19,873 nt of DNA from CAZEPT01 sp964514225 (GTDB taxonomy: Bacteria; Patescibacteriota; Minisyncoccia; Phycocordibacterales; UBA9973): the NCBI GenBank assembly GCA_964514225.1, contig CAZEPT010000006.1, positions 1-19,873 of the forward strand. Direction: 5' to 3'. The notes under the pieces are model-generated. The model had not been told where the DNA came from and did not search any database. It saw only the letters and a list, made by a program, of their open reading frames with translations. The stretch's first letter is position 1; each line of letters starts with the position of its first letter. Made by a program: the position numbers and the translations under genes. Below, piece after piece: positions 13,208 to 19,873 of the stretch.

Positions 13208-14257
13208 ATGTCAGGATTAGAAAATACTTTGAATAACAAGAACGAGCAGAATGAAAAACTTCCTCAGAATCCTGAAGTTCAAGAAACTGTTGAATCTATC
13301 GAGGATATGCAAAATCGTCTTTCTCAAGAAATGACGGCACGGAATGAACAGTTAATAGGTGAAGATGTAAAGATAGAAACAGCGAACAATTCAATCGGTC
13401 TCTCCACTGAAGAAGTGCAGGAAGAAAAAAACGCCATGAACCTTGATGCCGAAATTTCTACCATAAACGCTGAAGCTGAAAAATTAACAAAAGAGTCAAA
13501 AAATGAGATAAGTTTTAATAAAAATGATACCGAATTAAATATAAAAGAAGTCTCTCAAGAAAATATTGATGAAACATCTATGCAACAAGGCATTAATGCT
13601 TTTCTCAATTCCCCTGAGGCAGAGGAAAACACAATCCAGAGAGATTTTCTCAAGAATTTTCAAACCACGATGAAAATAGAAGAGTTTAAAAATATCACAC
13701 CGTACTTACGATCTGAACACTTAACAATCAATGGGTTGCTTCGCCAAGACAAGGAAGTGAATATTGAAAATGTCTTATCATACAAAGGAAAGGAGCTGAA
13801 TGATAGTAATAAAGAATGGAATGCTGATGTAATTGAATCATTCCAAGCACTTGAAGACTGTATTGAAAAGTCACAATTTACTGTTCCAGAAGAAGGGGTT
13901 GGAAAAGAAGTGTACCGTATCATTAAGGGTGATCACTTAGCTGATTTCAACCAAGGTGATACGATCACAGAAAAATCTTTCCTGTCTACCAGTCTTGATG
14001 AATCTTATAAAGAGTTTTATTTAAAAGATTCAGACGAAGAAACTATTCTTACTATTAAATTTCCTGAAAAAAGCAAGGTTAACGGGATTATTATAGGCAA
14101 TGTTGAGCATGAGTTTCTTTTACCACGAAACATGTCTTATAAAATAATTGATAAAAAAGTTACTTTAGTAAATGGAGTTAAGAAGTTTGAAATTGAAGCA
14201 GAATTTTTACAAAATGAACATGTTCGTGTTCAGGAAGTTACTAAAAATCAAACATAA
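13208..14257 (+). CDS. putative mono-ADP-ribosyltransferase (R-S-E class) with disordered N-terminus
   Basis: A 349-residue protein. Residues 1-130 are acidic, Glu/Asn/Gln-rich and probably coiled or disordered. Residues about 140-335 match an ADP-ribosyltransferase exoenzyme fold: a helical start ('INGLLRQ...' and 'FQALEDCIEK'), the NAD-binding arginine in EVYRIIKG (R237), the STS motif in KSFLSTSLDE (260-262), and the catalytic loop with E300 and E302 in VEHEFLLPRNMSYKI. ExE is the form of arginine-specific enzymes. Expected activity: transfer of ADP-ribose from NAD+ to a protein. No signal peptide is visible, so export would need another route. The sequence is visibly more A/T- and Lys/Glu/Asn-rich than the flanking thrS and gyrB, suggesting acquisition. 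The domain call rests on motif order and spacing, not a search; the target is unknown. Confidence 0.8.
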   Translation: MSGLENTLNNKNEQNEKLPQNPEVQETVESIEDMQNRLSQEMTARNEQLIGEDVKIETANNSIGLSTEEVQEEKNAMNLDAEISTINAEAEKLTKESKNEISFNKNDTELNIKEVSQENIDETSMQQGINAFLNSPEAEENTIQRDFLKNFQTTMKIEEFKNITPYLRSEHLTINGLLRQDKEVNIENVLSYKGKELNDSNKEWNADVIESFQALEDCIEKSQFTVPEEGVGKEVYRIIKGDHLADFNQGDTITEKSFLSTSLDESYKEFYLKDSDEETILTIKFPEKSKVNGIIIGNVEHEFLLPRNMSYKIIDKKVTLVNGVKKFEIEAEFLQNEHVRVQEVTKNQT

Positions 14258-14258
14258 T

Positions 14259-14279
14259 TAGTAAGGATGGCCATTACTA
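14259..14279. terminator. possible bidirectional terminator
   Basis: TAGTAA (14259-14264) pairs with TTACTA (14274-14279) with an inner GG/CC. Six T follow on the plus strand from 14284. It lies between the convergent ends of the ADP-ribosyltransferase-like gene and the NTP pyrophosphatase gene. The stem is weak. Confidence 0.4.
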
Positions 14280-14287
14280 CAGCTTTT

Positions 14288-14830
14288 TTATTTCAATTTC
14301 TCTACAAGATTTTGGAGTGCTTTGCCTCTGTGAGAAAATGAGAGAACTTCTGTGGGTTCAAAGTCAATCATCGGACGATCAAGCCCGTCTGGCTGGAAAA
14401 AAAGTTCAAATTCTCGCAACCCAGGATCTCTATCTTTTGGATCTGATACCACTCCCTCAACAACACCTTCACCTAAGATGAAGTCTTCGGGGCTCTTCAT
14501 AAGACCGATGCGAGAAATAACTTTCATTCTCGTTCCAGCAAATTTCTTCCCCATTTCATATGGTCGCATACACTGTAAAAAATCTCGGATATAGGAACCA
14601 GGAAAGCCGTTCAAAGAATCAAGATGCAGAGATGTATCATCAACGAGCACCGGGGTTTTAAAATAGTCATACGCTCGCAAGAGTTTATCGTGCAAAATCT
14701 CTTCAGGTGTTCCTTGTATCTCGTACGTCTCAAAAATTCCTTTTTCACAATTAAAATACTCACGAAGTGCATGCGCAATTTGAATAAACTTCAGTTCATT
14801 CCCTGTAACGATAGTGAGCTTCGGCAACAT
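14288..14830 (-). CDS. RdgB/HAM1-type non-canonical purine NTP pyrophosphatase
   Basis: A 180-residue protein, near the usual ~195. This family removes ITP, dITP and XTP by cutting them to the monophosphate and pyrophosphate. Present are TGNELKF (9-15), the acidic metal site 'VLVDDTSLHLDSLNGFPGSY' (61-80) and the base-recognition 'FSHRGKAL' (165-172). The family form is E-D-S-G-L-x-V-D; here it is D-D-T-S-L-x-L-D, so this is a divergent member. The ATG at 14830 is used: it stands one base after the gyrB stop (TAACATG), which implies coupling, and the TGNxxK strand then begins at residue 9 as usual. A longer frame would read back into gyrB. Confidence 0.88.
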   Translation of the reverse strand: MLPKLTIVTGNELKFIQIAHALREYFNCEKGIFETYEIQGTPEEILHDKLLRAYDYFKTPVLVDDTSLHLDSLNGFPGSYIRDFLQCMRPYEMGKKFAGTRMKVISRIGLMKSPEDFILGEGVVEGVVSDPKDRDPGLREFELFFQPDGLDRPMIDFEPTEVLSFSHRGKALQNLVEKLK

Positions 14831-14831
14831 G

Positions 14832-16187
14832 TTATATATCGATATCTGCGGTCTTGGCGTATGTGGTGATGAAAGATTTTCGAGGAGCCACTTCAGATCC
14901 CATAAGCATATCGAATATCTTATCAGCTTCAGCAGCGTCTTCAATAGCAACTTGCTTCATGACACGTCGAGCAGGATCCATAGTTGTTTCCCAAAGTTCT
15001 TCAGCATTCATTTCTCCGAGACCCGTATATCGTTGAATGTGAATCTTACTTGCTGTCATCTTTTTATTTTTTGAATTGTCCTCATTCTCTTCTTCTAGAG
15101 CTTCCTCTCCATTTTCTTCACTATTTTCATCACCTTCAGAAATCTCCGCGACATCCCCACCAAATTTTGAAATAATTGTGTTTCTCTCTTCGTCAGTGTA
15201 GGCATAGAAAACTTCTTTTCCTTTTTTTATTTTGTAGAGTGGTGGTTGAGCAATGTAGATGAATCCCCCGTCGATGAGTGGTTTGAAGTATCGGTAGAAC
15301 AAAGTCAGGATGAGTGTCCGGATGTGGGCACCGTCAACGTCGGCGTCAGTTGCGATAATAATCTTGTGGTAGCGGAGTTTATCAATATCAAAGACATCAC
15401 CGATAGCAGTTCCCATAGCAATAACGAGGTTCTTGATCTGTTCTGATGCGAGCATCTTGTCGAGTCGAGCCCGTTCAATATTGAGGATCTTACCTCGAAG
15501 TGGCAGAATCGCCTGTGTACGACGATCTCGTCCCATTTTTGCTGTACCTCCCGCAGAGTCTCCTTCCACAATGAATACTTCAGATTCTGAAGCGAGTTTT
15601 GTCTGACAGTCAGCAAGCTTCCCCGGAAGCGTCATTCCTTCAAGAGCGCCTTTACGGAGCACAGAGTCTTTTGCTGCTTTAGCAGCCTTTCGGGCACGCA
15701 CCGCAAGGAGCGCTTTATTGATGATCGCTTTGGCTTCATCTGGGTGTTCTTCTAAGAATGCCTCGAATGCTTCACCGAAAACGGTTGCAGTCGCACCTTG
15801 CGCTTCCATCGAACCGAGCTTGGCTTTAGTCTGTCCTTCAAACTGGATTTCTCGTAATTTTACAGAAACAACACAGGTCAATCCTTCAAGGACGTCTTCT
15901 CCGGTGAATCCTCCATCAGCTTCCTTAATGATGTTGCTTTTCTTTCCGTAGTTATTCAAAAGTCTGGTGAGCGCAGTCTTGAACCCAGTGACATGCGTTC
16001 CACCTTCTGCTGTGTAGATGTTGTTCGCGAATGGAACGATCTTTGAATCGATCTCATCAGTATACTGAAGCGCGATCTCAACACCAACGTTGTCTAATTC
16101 TTTTTCTACATAAAAAATAGTGTCTTGGATAACTTTTTGTCCTTGGTTGTAGTGGCGGACGAGCGAAACCAATCCTCCTTCGAAATA
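14832..16187 (-). CDS. gyrB: DNA gyrase subunit B, C-terminal part (5' side lost in assembly gap)
   Basis: About 450 residues of GyrB after the gap, starting in the second YFEGGLVS copy. It contains the rest of the transducer domain ('GGTHVTGFKTALTRLLN') and the TOPRIM domain with EGDSAGG and DADVDGAHI, which hold the metal-binding acidic residues. The C-terminal 'RYTGLGEMNAEELWETTMDP' region follows. With GyrA it introduces negative supercoils using ATP. An acidic insertion of about 27 residues (SEGDENSEENGEE...., genome about 15061-15150) sits in the TOPRIM region just before 'IQRYTGLGEMN'. The reading frame is open to the gap. Together with 16198-16996 it is one gene of about 700 codons, assuming a simple join at the repeat. 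The NTP pyrophosphatase gene follows by one base. Confidence 0.95.
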   Translation of the reverse strand, partial: YFEGGLVSLVRHYNQGQKVIQDTIFYVEKELDNVGVEIALQYTDEIDSKIVPFANNIYTAEGGTHVTGFKTALTRLLNNYGKKSNIIKEADGGFTGEDVLEGLTCVVSVKLREIQFEGQTKAKLGSMEAQGATATVFGEAFEAFLEEHPDEAKAIINKALLAVRARKAAKAAKDSVLRKGALEGMTLPGKLADCQTKLASESEVFIVEGDSAGGTAKMGRDRRTQAILPLRGKILNIERARLDKMLASEQIKNLVIAMGTAIGDVFDIDKLRYHKIIIATDADVDGAHIRTLILTLFYRYFKPLIDGGFIYIAQPPLYKIKKGKEVFYAYTDEERNTIISKFGGDVAEISEGDENSEENGEEALEEENEDNSKNKKMTASKIHIQRYTGLGEMNAEELWETTMDPARRVMKQVAIEDAAEADKIFDMLMGSEVAPRKSFITTYAKTADIDI

Positions 16188-16197
16188 NNNNNNNNNN
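16188..16197. other. assembly gap (10 N) inside gyrB
   Basis: Ten N are present. The 17 bases next to the gap on the left (16171-16187) recur at 16230-16246 on the right. The gap length is nominal and it shifts the frame, so a translation through it is meaningless. Confidence 0.98.
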
Positions 16198-16996
16198 GAT
16201 GGAGGTTTAATCCTGCAACCATCGATACTAATCCTCCTTCGAAATAAAATGTATATGACGGTACTTCAAAACCGAGTTCAGAGAAATAGTACGTGTCATC
16301 GAGATTCAACTTACCGACATGCTCTCGCGCATCAATGATCGTGATTCGGAGATTCTTGACGAGGTACGCTTGCTGACGAAGATGAGACACAACACGATCC
16401 CATGAGAACTGTACGCCTTCTTTAAAAATTTCTTTATCAGGCTCAAATGTAATGATCGTTCCGTGCACTTTTGATGTTCCCACTTTTTTGACGGGAGCTT
16501 TTTTCTTTCCTTGTGAATATTCTTGAATATATTTTCCACCATCTTTATGTACTTCTGCTTTGGTGTAAATAGAGAGCGCATTAACTACAGATGCTCCAAC
16601 ACCGTGAAGACCTCCAGAAACTTTATAACCTGAGTCTTCTCCACCGAATTTTCCTCCAGCATGGAGGGTTGTCATAACCATTTCAAGTGCAGAAAGTTTT
16701 GTCTTTGGGTGAATATCAACAGGAATTCCTCGGCCGTTATCAACGACACGGATGCGGTTTTCTGGAAGAAGCGTTACTTCGATACGATCAGCAAAGCCAC
16801 CCATCGCTTCATCGCGTGAGTTATCAAAAATTTCCCAAATAAGGTGATGGAGTCCATCTGGTCCAGTAGACCCGATGTACATCCCAGGACGCTTTCGTAC
16901 TGGCTCAAGCCCTTCTAAAACCTGAATCTGCTCAGCGCCGTAAGATTGTTCTTTTTTCGACACTTTTTTGATTTCGTCTTTATTTTCCTTTGGCAT
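16198..16996 (-). CDS. gyrB: DNA gyrase subunit B, N-terminal part (3' side lost in assembly gap)
   Basis: Residues 1-266 up to the gap. The GHKL ATPase domain has QVLEGLEPVRKRPGMYIGST (25-44), the Mg-binding N59 in EIFDNSRDEA, DNGRGIP (86-92) and the ATP lid 'SGGLHGVGASVVNA' (127-140). These fit GyrB better than ParE. The ATG at 16996 precedes a Lys/Glu-rich N-terminus of about 20 residues. After YFEGGLVS (251-258) the frame reads MVAGLNLH and then the gap. This tail does not match the LVRHYN expected next in GyrB, so it may be an assembly error or a true insertion. No strong promoter was identified upstream. Confidence 0.95.
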
Positions 16997-17058
16997 ATTA
17001 TGCTTATATTTTAGCAGATTTTTAGATTAAAAGCGAAGAGAGAAAAGGGTGAGATTAC

Positions 17059-17087
17059 TTGACTTTATGTACTAAATATGCTATTAT
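17059..17087 (+). promoter_or_regulatory. sigma70-type promoter of the 165-aa gene
   Basis: -35 TTGACT (17059-17064), 17-bp spacer, -10 TATTAT (17082-17087). Start near 17094, leader about 20 nt. It matches the promoter at 17679-17707 in 26 of 29 positions. Confidence 0.85.
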
Positions 17088-17114
17088 AGACTAAACAAAT
17101 AAAAACTTAAAAAA

Positions 17115-17612
17115 ATGGGAACATTAATTTTTCTAGCAGTAGTAGCTGCTATCGCAACAGCAATCTGGGGTATACACACATACACCAAAAACAAAGACAT
17201 CAAAGATCTACAAAAATCAACCGACGAAAGTGTCGAAAGACAGCTGATGGACGGTCTGGAAGACCTCACTATTACTGCACTTGCGAAACACTCCGACAAA
17301 AGGTGGATTGCAAGCATCGTCAGCGCCAGGATTGCTGACTACCTCAAAATGGGTGTAGATCCAACAAAATTCTTTAAACTTTTGGAGAACCTCAAACTTA
17401 ATCCAACTGTTAGAGAAAATTGGAATGAAAAAGAGGTTGAGCTTTCAGCTCTCATCCAGCAGTATGTACTCCAGAACCAAGACCAGGAAGACTTAAAACT
17501 CTGGAACAAGACAGTGTTGGGAGACAAAAAATCTGGTCTGGAGAATATGCAAACTTCTTTCCTGGTGAAAGCTAAAAAAAGTCCGTGGATATTGGATTTA
17601 AACCTTAGCTAA
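17115..17612 (+). CDS. N-terminally anchored protein of unknown function
   Basis: A 165-residue protein. A membrane anchor at about 3-22 (LIFLAVVAAIATAIWGI) is followed by a charged, probably helical domain ('DIKDLQKSTDESVERQLMDGLEDL', 'NEKEVELSALIQQYVLQNQDQEDLKLWN'), expected in the cytoplasm because Lys-rich residues follow the anchor. I do not recognise a family. It is a single-gene unit with a strong promoter and a terminator. No Shine-Dalgarno sequence; the leader is A-rich. Confidence 0.8.
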   Translation: MGTLIFLAVVAAIATAIWGIHTYTKNKDIKDLQKSTDESVERQLMDGLEDLTITALAKHSDKRWIASIVSARIADYLKMGVDPTKFFKLLENLKLNPTVRENWNEKEVELSALIQQYVLQNQDQEDLKLWNKTVLGDKKSGLENMQTSFLVKAKKSPWILDLNLS

Positions 17613-17633
17613 AATGTAAAAAATAATAAATGC

Positions 17634-17659
17634 GCCGGTACCCAACCCGGCCATTTTTT
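17634..17659 (+). terminator. intrinsic terminator of the 165-aa gene
   Basis: GCCGG (17634-17638) pairs with CCGGC (17647-17651) over an 8-nt loop, followed by CATTTTTT. Confidence 0.8.
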
Positions 17660-17678
17660 ATTTCGTTTTTTCGTATAC

Positions 17679-17707
17679 TTGACTTTTTATATTAAATATG
17701 CTATTAT
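17679..17707 (+). promoter_or_regulatory. sigma70-type promoter of the 107-aa gene
   Basis: -35 TTGACT (17679-17684), 17-bp spacer ending AAATATGC as in the upstream promoter, -10 TATTAT (17702-17707). Start near 17714, leader about 20 nt. Confidence 0.85.
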
Positions 17708-17734
17708 GAATAAAAATATTTAAAACAATTTCAT

Positions 17735-18058
17735 ATGTCTAAACTATTAAAAATTCCTTTCGTGCAGTTTCCTGCCGATTGGAAAATCGCATTTTTACCC
17801 CCAACTCAAACGAGCATGTCTCGTTTTTTAGTAAAAAAAGAAGGGGTGCTAAACATAGTATCCGTTGCTCTTTTTTTAGAAGAAACCCCTAAATACCCGG
17901 AAGACAACTGCTGGGAAGTTGCTGTCGCTAATGAGTATCCTATTAGTACTGGCTGGGGTATTACAGACGACGGAGAAGCGAATATACCTTTAGAGGATAT
18001 AGAAGGTTTATTGGAAAGCATTGAAGAATTCTTTCATCGCGAACCTACAGGATATTAA
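17735..18058 (+). CDS. small soluble acidic protein, unknown function
   Basis: A 107-residue protein with no signal peptide or membrane segment. The N-terminal half is mixed strand-like ('VQFPADWKIAFLPP', 'FLVKKEGVLNIVSVALFLEE') and the C-terminus is acidic ('IPLEDIEGLLESIEEFFHRE'). I do not recognise a family. It has its own promoter and a terminator immediately after it, and shares the promoter type of the preceding gene, so the two are probably expressed alike although their products are unrelated. Confidence 0.8.
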   Translation: MSKLLKIPFVQFPADWKIAFLPPTQTSMSRFLVKKEGVLNIVSVALFLEETPKYPEDNCWEVAVANEYPISTGWGITDDGEANIPLEDIEGLLESIEEFFHREPTGY

Positions 18059-18069
18059 TTCAAAAACGC

Positions 18070-18106
18070 TCCGCCGGCAAGAAATCTGCTTGGCGGATTT
18101 CTTTTT
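18070..18106 (+). terminator. intrinsic terminator of the 107-aa gene
   Basis: TCCGCC (18070-18075) pairs with GGCGGA (18092-18097), with an inner AAG/CTT extension, then TTTCTTTTT. The T-tract reaches the stop codon of the convergent pheT. Confidence 0.8.
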
Positions 18107-19873
18107 ACCTTACTTCAAATCCTTCTTTTTTAATCACTTCCAAAATCTTATTCCACTCACCTTCAACATCGTTGTCGGTGAGTGTTTTTTCATATGACTG
18201 AAAGATAAAACGAAATGCATATGAATAACGTCCGTCCTTAGTAAATTGATCGATCAAGTAGGGCTTTCGAATAGAGAGTTCACCTAATGCTGGCTCTACT
18301 ATTTTAGTAAAAGTATTTTCTATAATTTCTTTGTCTGACCAAAATGACACATCTCGTGTGATGTAGGGATATTGAGACCAAAGTTTGAAAGTTTTCGGCG
18401 TTGAACTCTGAGCTGGAGACTCGATCGAAGAGATGTTTATATTGTTTTTTGAAACAAACTCATTGAGCGTCATTTCCTCTATCCCTTGTTTTGTGGCAAG
18501 CGCGACGTGAGTCACTTCCCCATCTTGTGTGAAGATATTTCCGATTTCAAAAATGTTAGTATCAGTCATCCCAACGAGCGGAGCATTGAGCTTATTCTTC
18601 TCAAAACTCTCTTTCATACCGTCGGTCAAATTAGTCCGAAGATAATCTTTCCCTTTAGGCCCGCGAGCAACTTGGAGATCACCTTTCTTTGTAAAACTAT
18701 AATTCATCACTTCGCTGTAGCCTTGTTGTGTGAGGTGTTTTTTTACCGCTTGAATCTTGAGGTATGTTTCATCATGAGTCCCATTTTCTGGAAATACAGG
18801 AAGGATTGGAGTTATTTTGTCATAGCCATAGACTCGGCCGATTTCTTCAACCATATCATGAAGGCCGTTTATATCTTGACGTAAGTATGGGATATGAACA
18901 ATAAAATTCCCCTCTTCTTCAACATACGAATACTTATAGTTTTGTAAAATGGTTGCAATATCAGCCGGAGTGAGCGCGACGCCAAGCTTTTCGCTAATGA
19001 TATCAGTGGTGAAAGATACTTTTTTCTCTTCTGTCGTCACAGGAGAAATATCCACAACTTCCTCAAAAATTGCTTCTGGACACATCTCCATAATAAGCGC
19101 TGAGAGTTCTCGCATTGCGTATGGCGCAAGCTCAATAGGAACATTATTTTCGAACCGTTTGCGGGCATCAGAGAAGAGCGAGAGCCGTTGTCCGGTTCGA
19201 CGGACGCTCGTTGGGTCAAAGTTAGCGACTTCAAGAACGATATCAGTCGTATACGGTGCATCAATCGAAATACCAGAATTCGTCCCGCCTTTGATACCGG
19301 CAAGGGCAATAGGCTTTTCACTATCGTTTATCATCAAGTCCCCTATTTTTATTTTAGCGACGATCTGCTCGCTTCCAACAACCGGAAATTCTATTTCTTC
19401 CTTCGCCTCATCTACAATAACTTTTTCATTCGCTAATTTTTTCAGATCAAAAGCATGGACCGGATGTCCACAATCGAACATGACCAAATTTGTCGCATCA
19501 ACGATGTTGTTTATACTTCTTTGACCAATAGATTCAAGATGCTTAACGACCCAGTCAGGAGACGGTCCGACAGAAACATTTCGAACAATACGTCCCATGT
19601 AGCGACGACATTTTTCAGTTTGGATATCTATTTCTAATTTAGTAGACTCTGAATCTGGAATTTTGTAATGCACTGTTGGATCAACATATTCGACACCCAA
19701 CAACCCTGAGAGCTCTCGCGCAACACCAACATGAGACAACAAATCCCCTGCTCGATCAGGCAGAATTTTTAAATCAAAAATCGTATCGTCTTTTATCTCT
19801 TCAACACCCTCGATTTCCGTCACATGGAACGTCAAAGCACGCTCCAATTCTTTTGGGTCAGGAATTTGCGGTA
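18105..19873 (-). CDS. pheT: phenylalanyl-tRNA synthetase beta chain lacking the OB tRNA-binding domain (5' end outside window)
   Basis: About 588 residues are visible and the frame stays open to the window end, so the N-terminus is missing. It forms the alpha2-beta2 enzyme with PheS. Only the end of B1 is seen ('ELERALTFHVTEIEGVEE'). It runs straight into 'LKILPDRAGDLLSHVGVARELSGLLG', where E. coli PheT has about 100 more residues forming the EMAP-like OB domain. The B3/B4 editing region has 'INNIVDATNLVMFDCGHPVHAFDLKKL' and 'VRRTGQRLSLFSDARKRFENNV', then come B5 ('EEIGRVYGYDKI'), the catalytic-like B6/B7 and a C-terminal ferredoxin-like anticodon-binding domain ('YPYITRDVSF' to the end). 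A TTG at 19847 is not the true start, because the conserved IPDPKELE before it is in frame. Confidence 0.96.
   Translation of the reverse strand, partial: PQIPDPKELERALTFHVTEIEGVEEIKDDTIFDLKILPDRAGDLLSHVGVARELSGLLGVEYVDPTVHYKIPDSESTKLEIDIQTEKCRRYMGRIVRNVSVGPSPDWVVKHLESIGQRSINNIVDATNLVMFDCGHPVHAFDLKKLANEKVIVDEAKEEIEFPVVGSEQIVAKIKIGDLMINDSEKPIALAGIKGGTNSGISIDAPYTTDIVLEVANFDPTSVRRTGQRLSLFSDARKRFENNVPIELAPYAMRELSALIMEMCPEAIFEEVVDISPVTTEEKKVSFTTDIISEKLGVALTPADIATILQNYKYSYVEEEGNFIVHIPYLRQDINGLHDMVEEIGRVYGYDKITPILPVFPENGTHDETYLKIQAVKKHLTQQGYSEVMNYSFTKKGDLQVARGPKGKDYLRTNLTDGMKESFEKNKLNAPLVGMTDTNIFEIGNIFTQDGEVTHVALATKQGIEEMTLNEFVSKNNINISSIESPAQSSTPKTFKLWSQYPYITRDVSFWSDKEIIENTFTKIVEPALGELSIRKPYLIDQFTKDGRYSYAFRFIFQSYEKTLTDNDVEGEWNKILEVIKKEGFEVR

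Noticed and set aside
14830..14950. N-terminal extension of the NTP pyrophosphatase by 40 residues
   Set aside because: It lies inside gyrB, and the conserved TGNxxK strand belongs near the N-terminus, which the ATG at 14830 provides.
16106..16200. Reading frame continuing through the N-run of gyrB
   Set aside because: The ten N shift the frame, and the residues after them (ISKEDW...) do not resemble GyrB.
1..19873. CRISPR array, insertion sequence or prophage
   Set aside because: No regular direct repeats with spacers, no transposase or phage genes, and no terminal inverted repeats were seen on either strand.

Overview
The window looks like chromosomal DNA of a reduced-genome bacterium of the Candidate Phyla Radiation (Patescibacteria), most likely Parcubacteria-like. 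This is an inference from gene content and protein architecture, not from a database match. The support is: a phenylalanyl-tRNA synthetase beta chain without its OB-fold tRNA-binding domain, a threonyl-tRNA synthetase without the TGS domain, a release factor 2 with a strongly shortened domain 1, a YtxH-like protein with a Lys/Ala tail, a GerMN-type membrane protein, several small proteins with no recognisable family, and almost no Shine-Dalgarno sequences. UGA is a stop codon: RF2 is encoded and its own gene ends in UGA, so the UGA=Gly code of Gracilibacteria/SR1 does not apply.

Layout. 1-500: three tRNA genes on the minus strand (fMet, Met, partial Asp) with hairpin-rich spacers and tRNA-derived debris. 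600-3400: minus-strand single genes (YtxH-like protein, secreted M23 peptidase with two peptidoglycan-binding domains, SRPBCC protein, small membrane protein). 3473-3829: tRNA-Gln followed by a structured non-coding stretch. 3830-9460: a minus-strand operon from a clear promoter at 9430-9458, running 295-aa secreted protein - prfB - ftsE - ftsX - pyrG - GerMN protein with gaps of 2-12 bases. 9474-10975: a second minus-strand unit with a 23S rRNA-like RNA at its 5' end, tRNA-Thr(GGU), a glycosyltransferase and tRNA-Thr(CGU). 11005-14257 (plus): thrS, two small genes (one of 52 codons) and a protein with an R-S-E class ADP-ribosyltransferase domain. 14288-16996 (minus): gyrB, broken by a 10-N assembly gap, coupled to a RdgB/HAM1-type NTP pyrophosphatase. 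17059-18106: two plus-strand hypothetical genes, each with its own near-identical promoter and a terminator. 18105-19873: pheT (minus), cut by the window end.

Most notable. (1) Both tRNA-Met and tRNA-Gln are followed by the same layout: a 9-12 bp hairpin, then a segment complementary to the T-arm of the tRNA just upstream (19 bp around a 5-nt bulge for Met, 18 continuous pairs for Gln), then degenerate sense copies of the T-arm/acceptor. (2) A 59-nt copy of the 23S rRNA GTPase-associated centre (the L11-binding domain) lies just downstream of a promoter, between thrS and tRNA-Thr(GGU). (3) A putative ADP-ribosyltransferase effector is preceded by a 52-aa partner gene. (4) The gyrB gap is flanked by a repeated 'YFEGGLVS' coding segment whose codons differ between the two copies.
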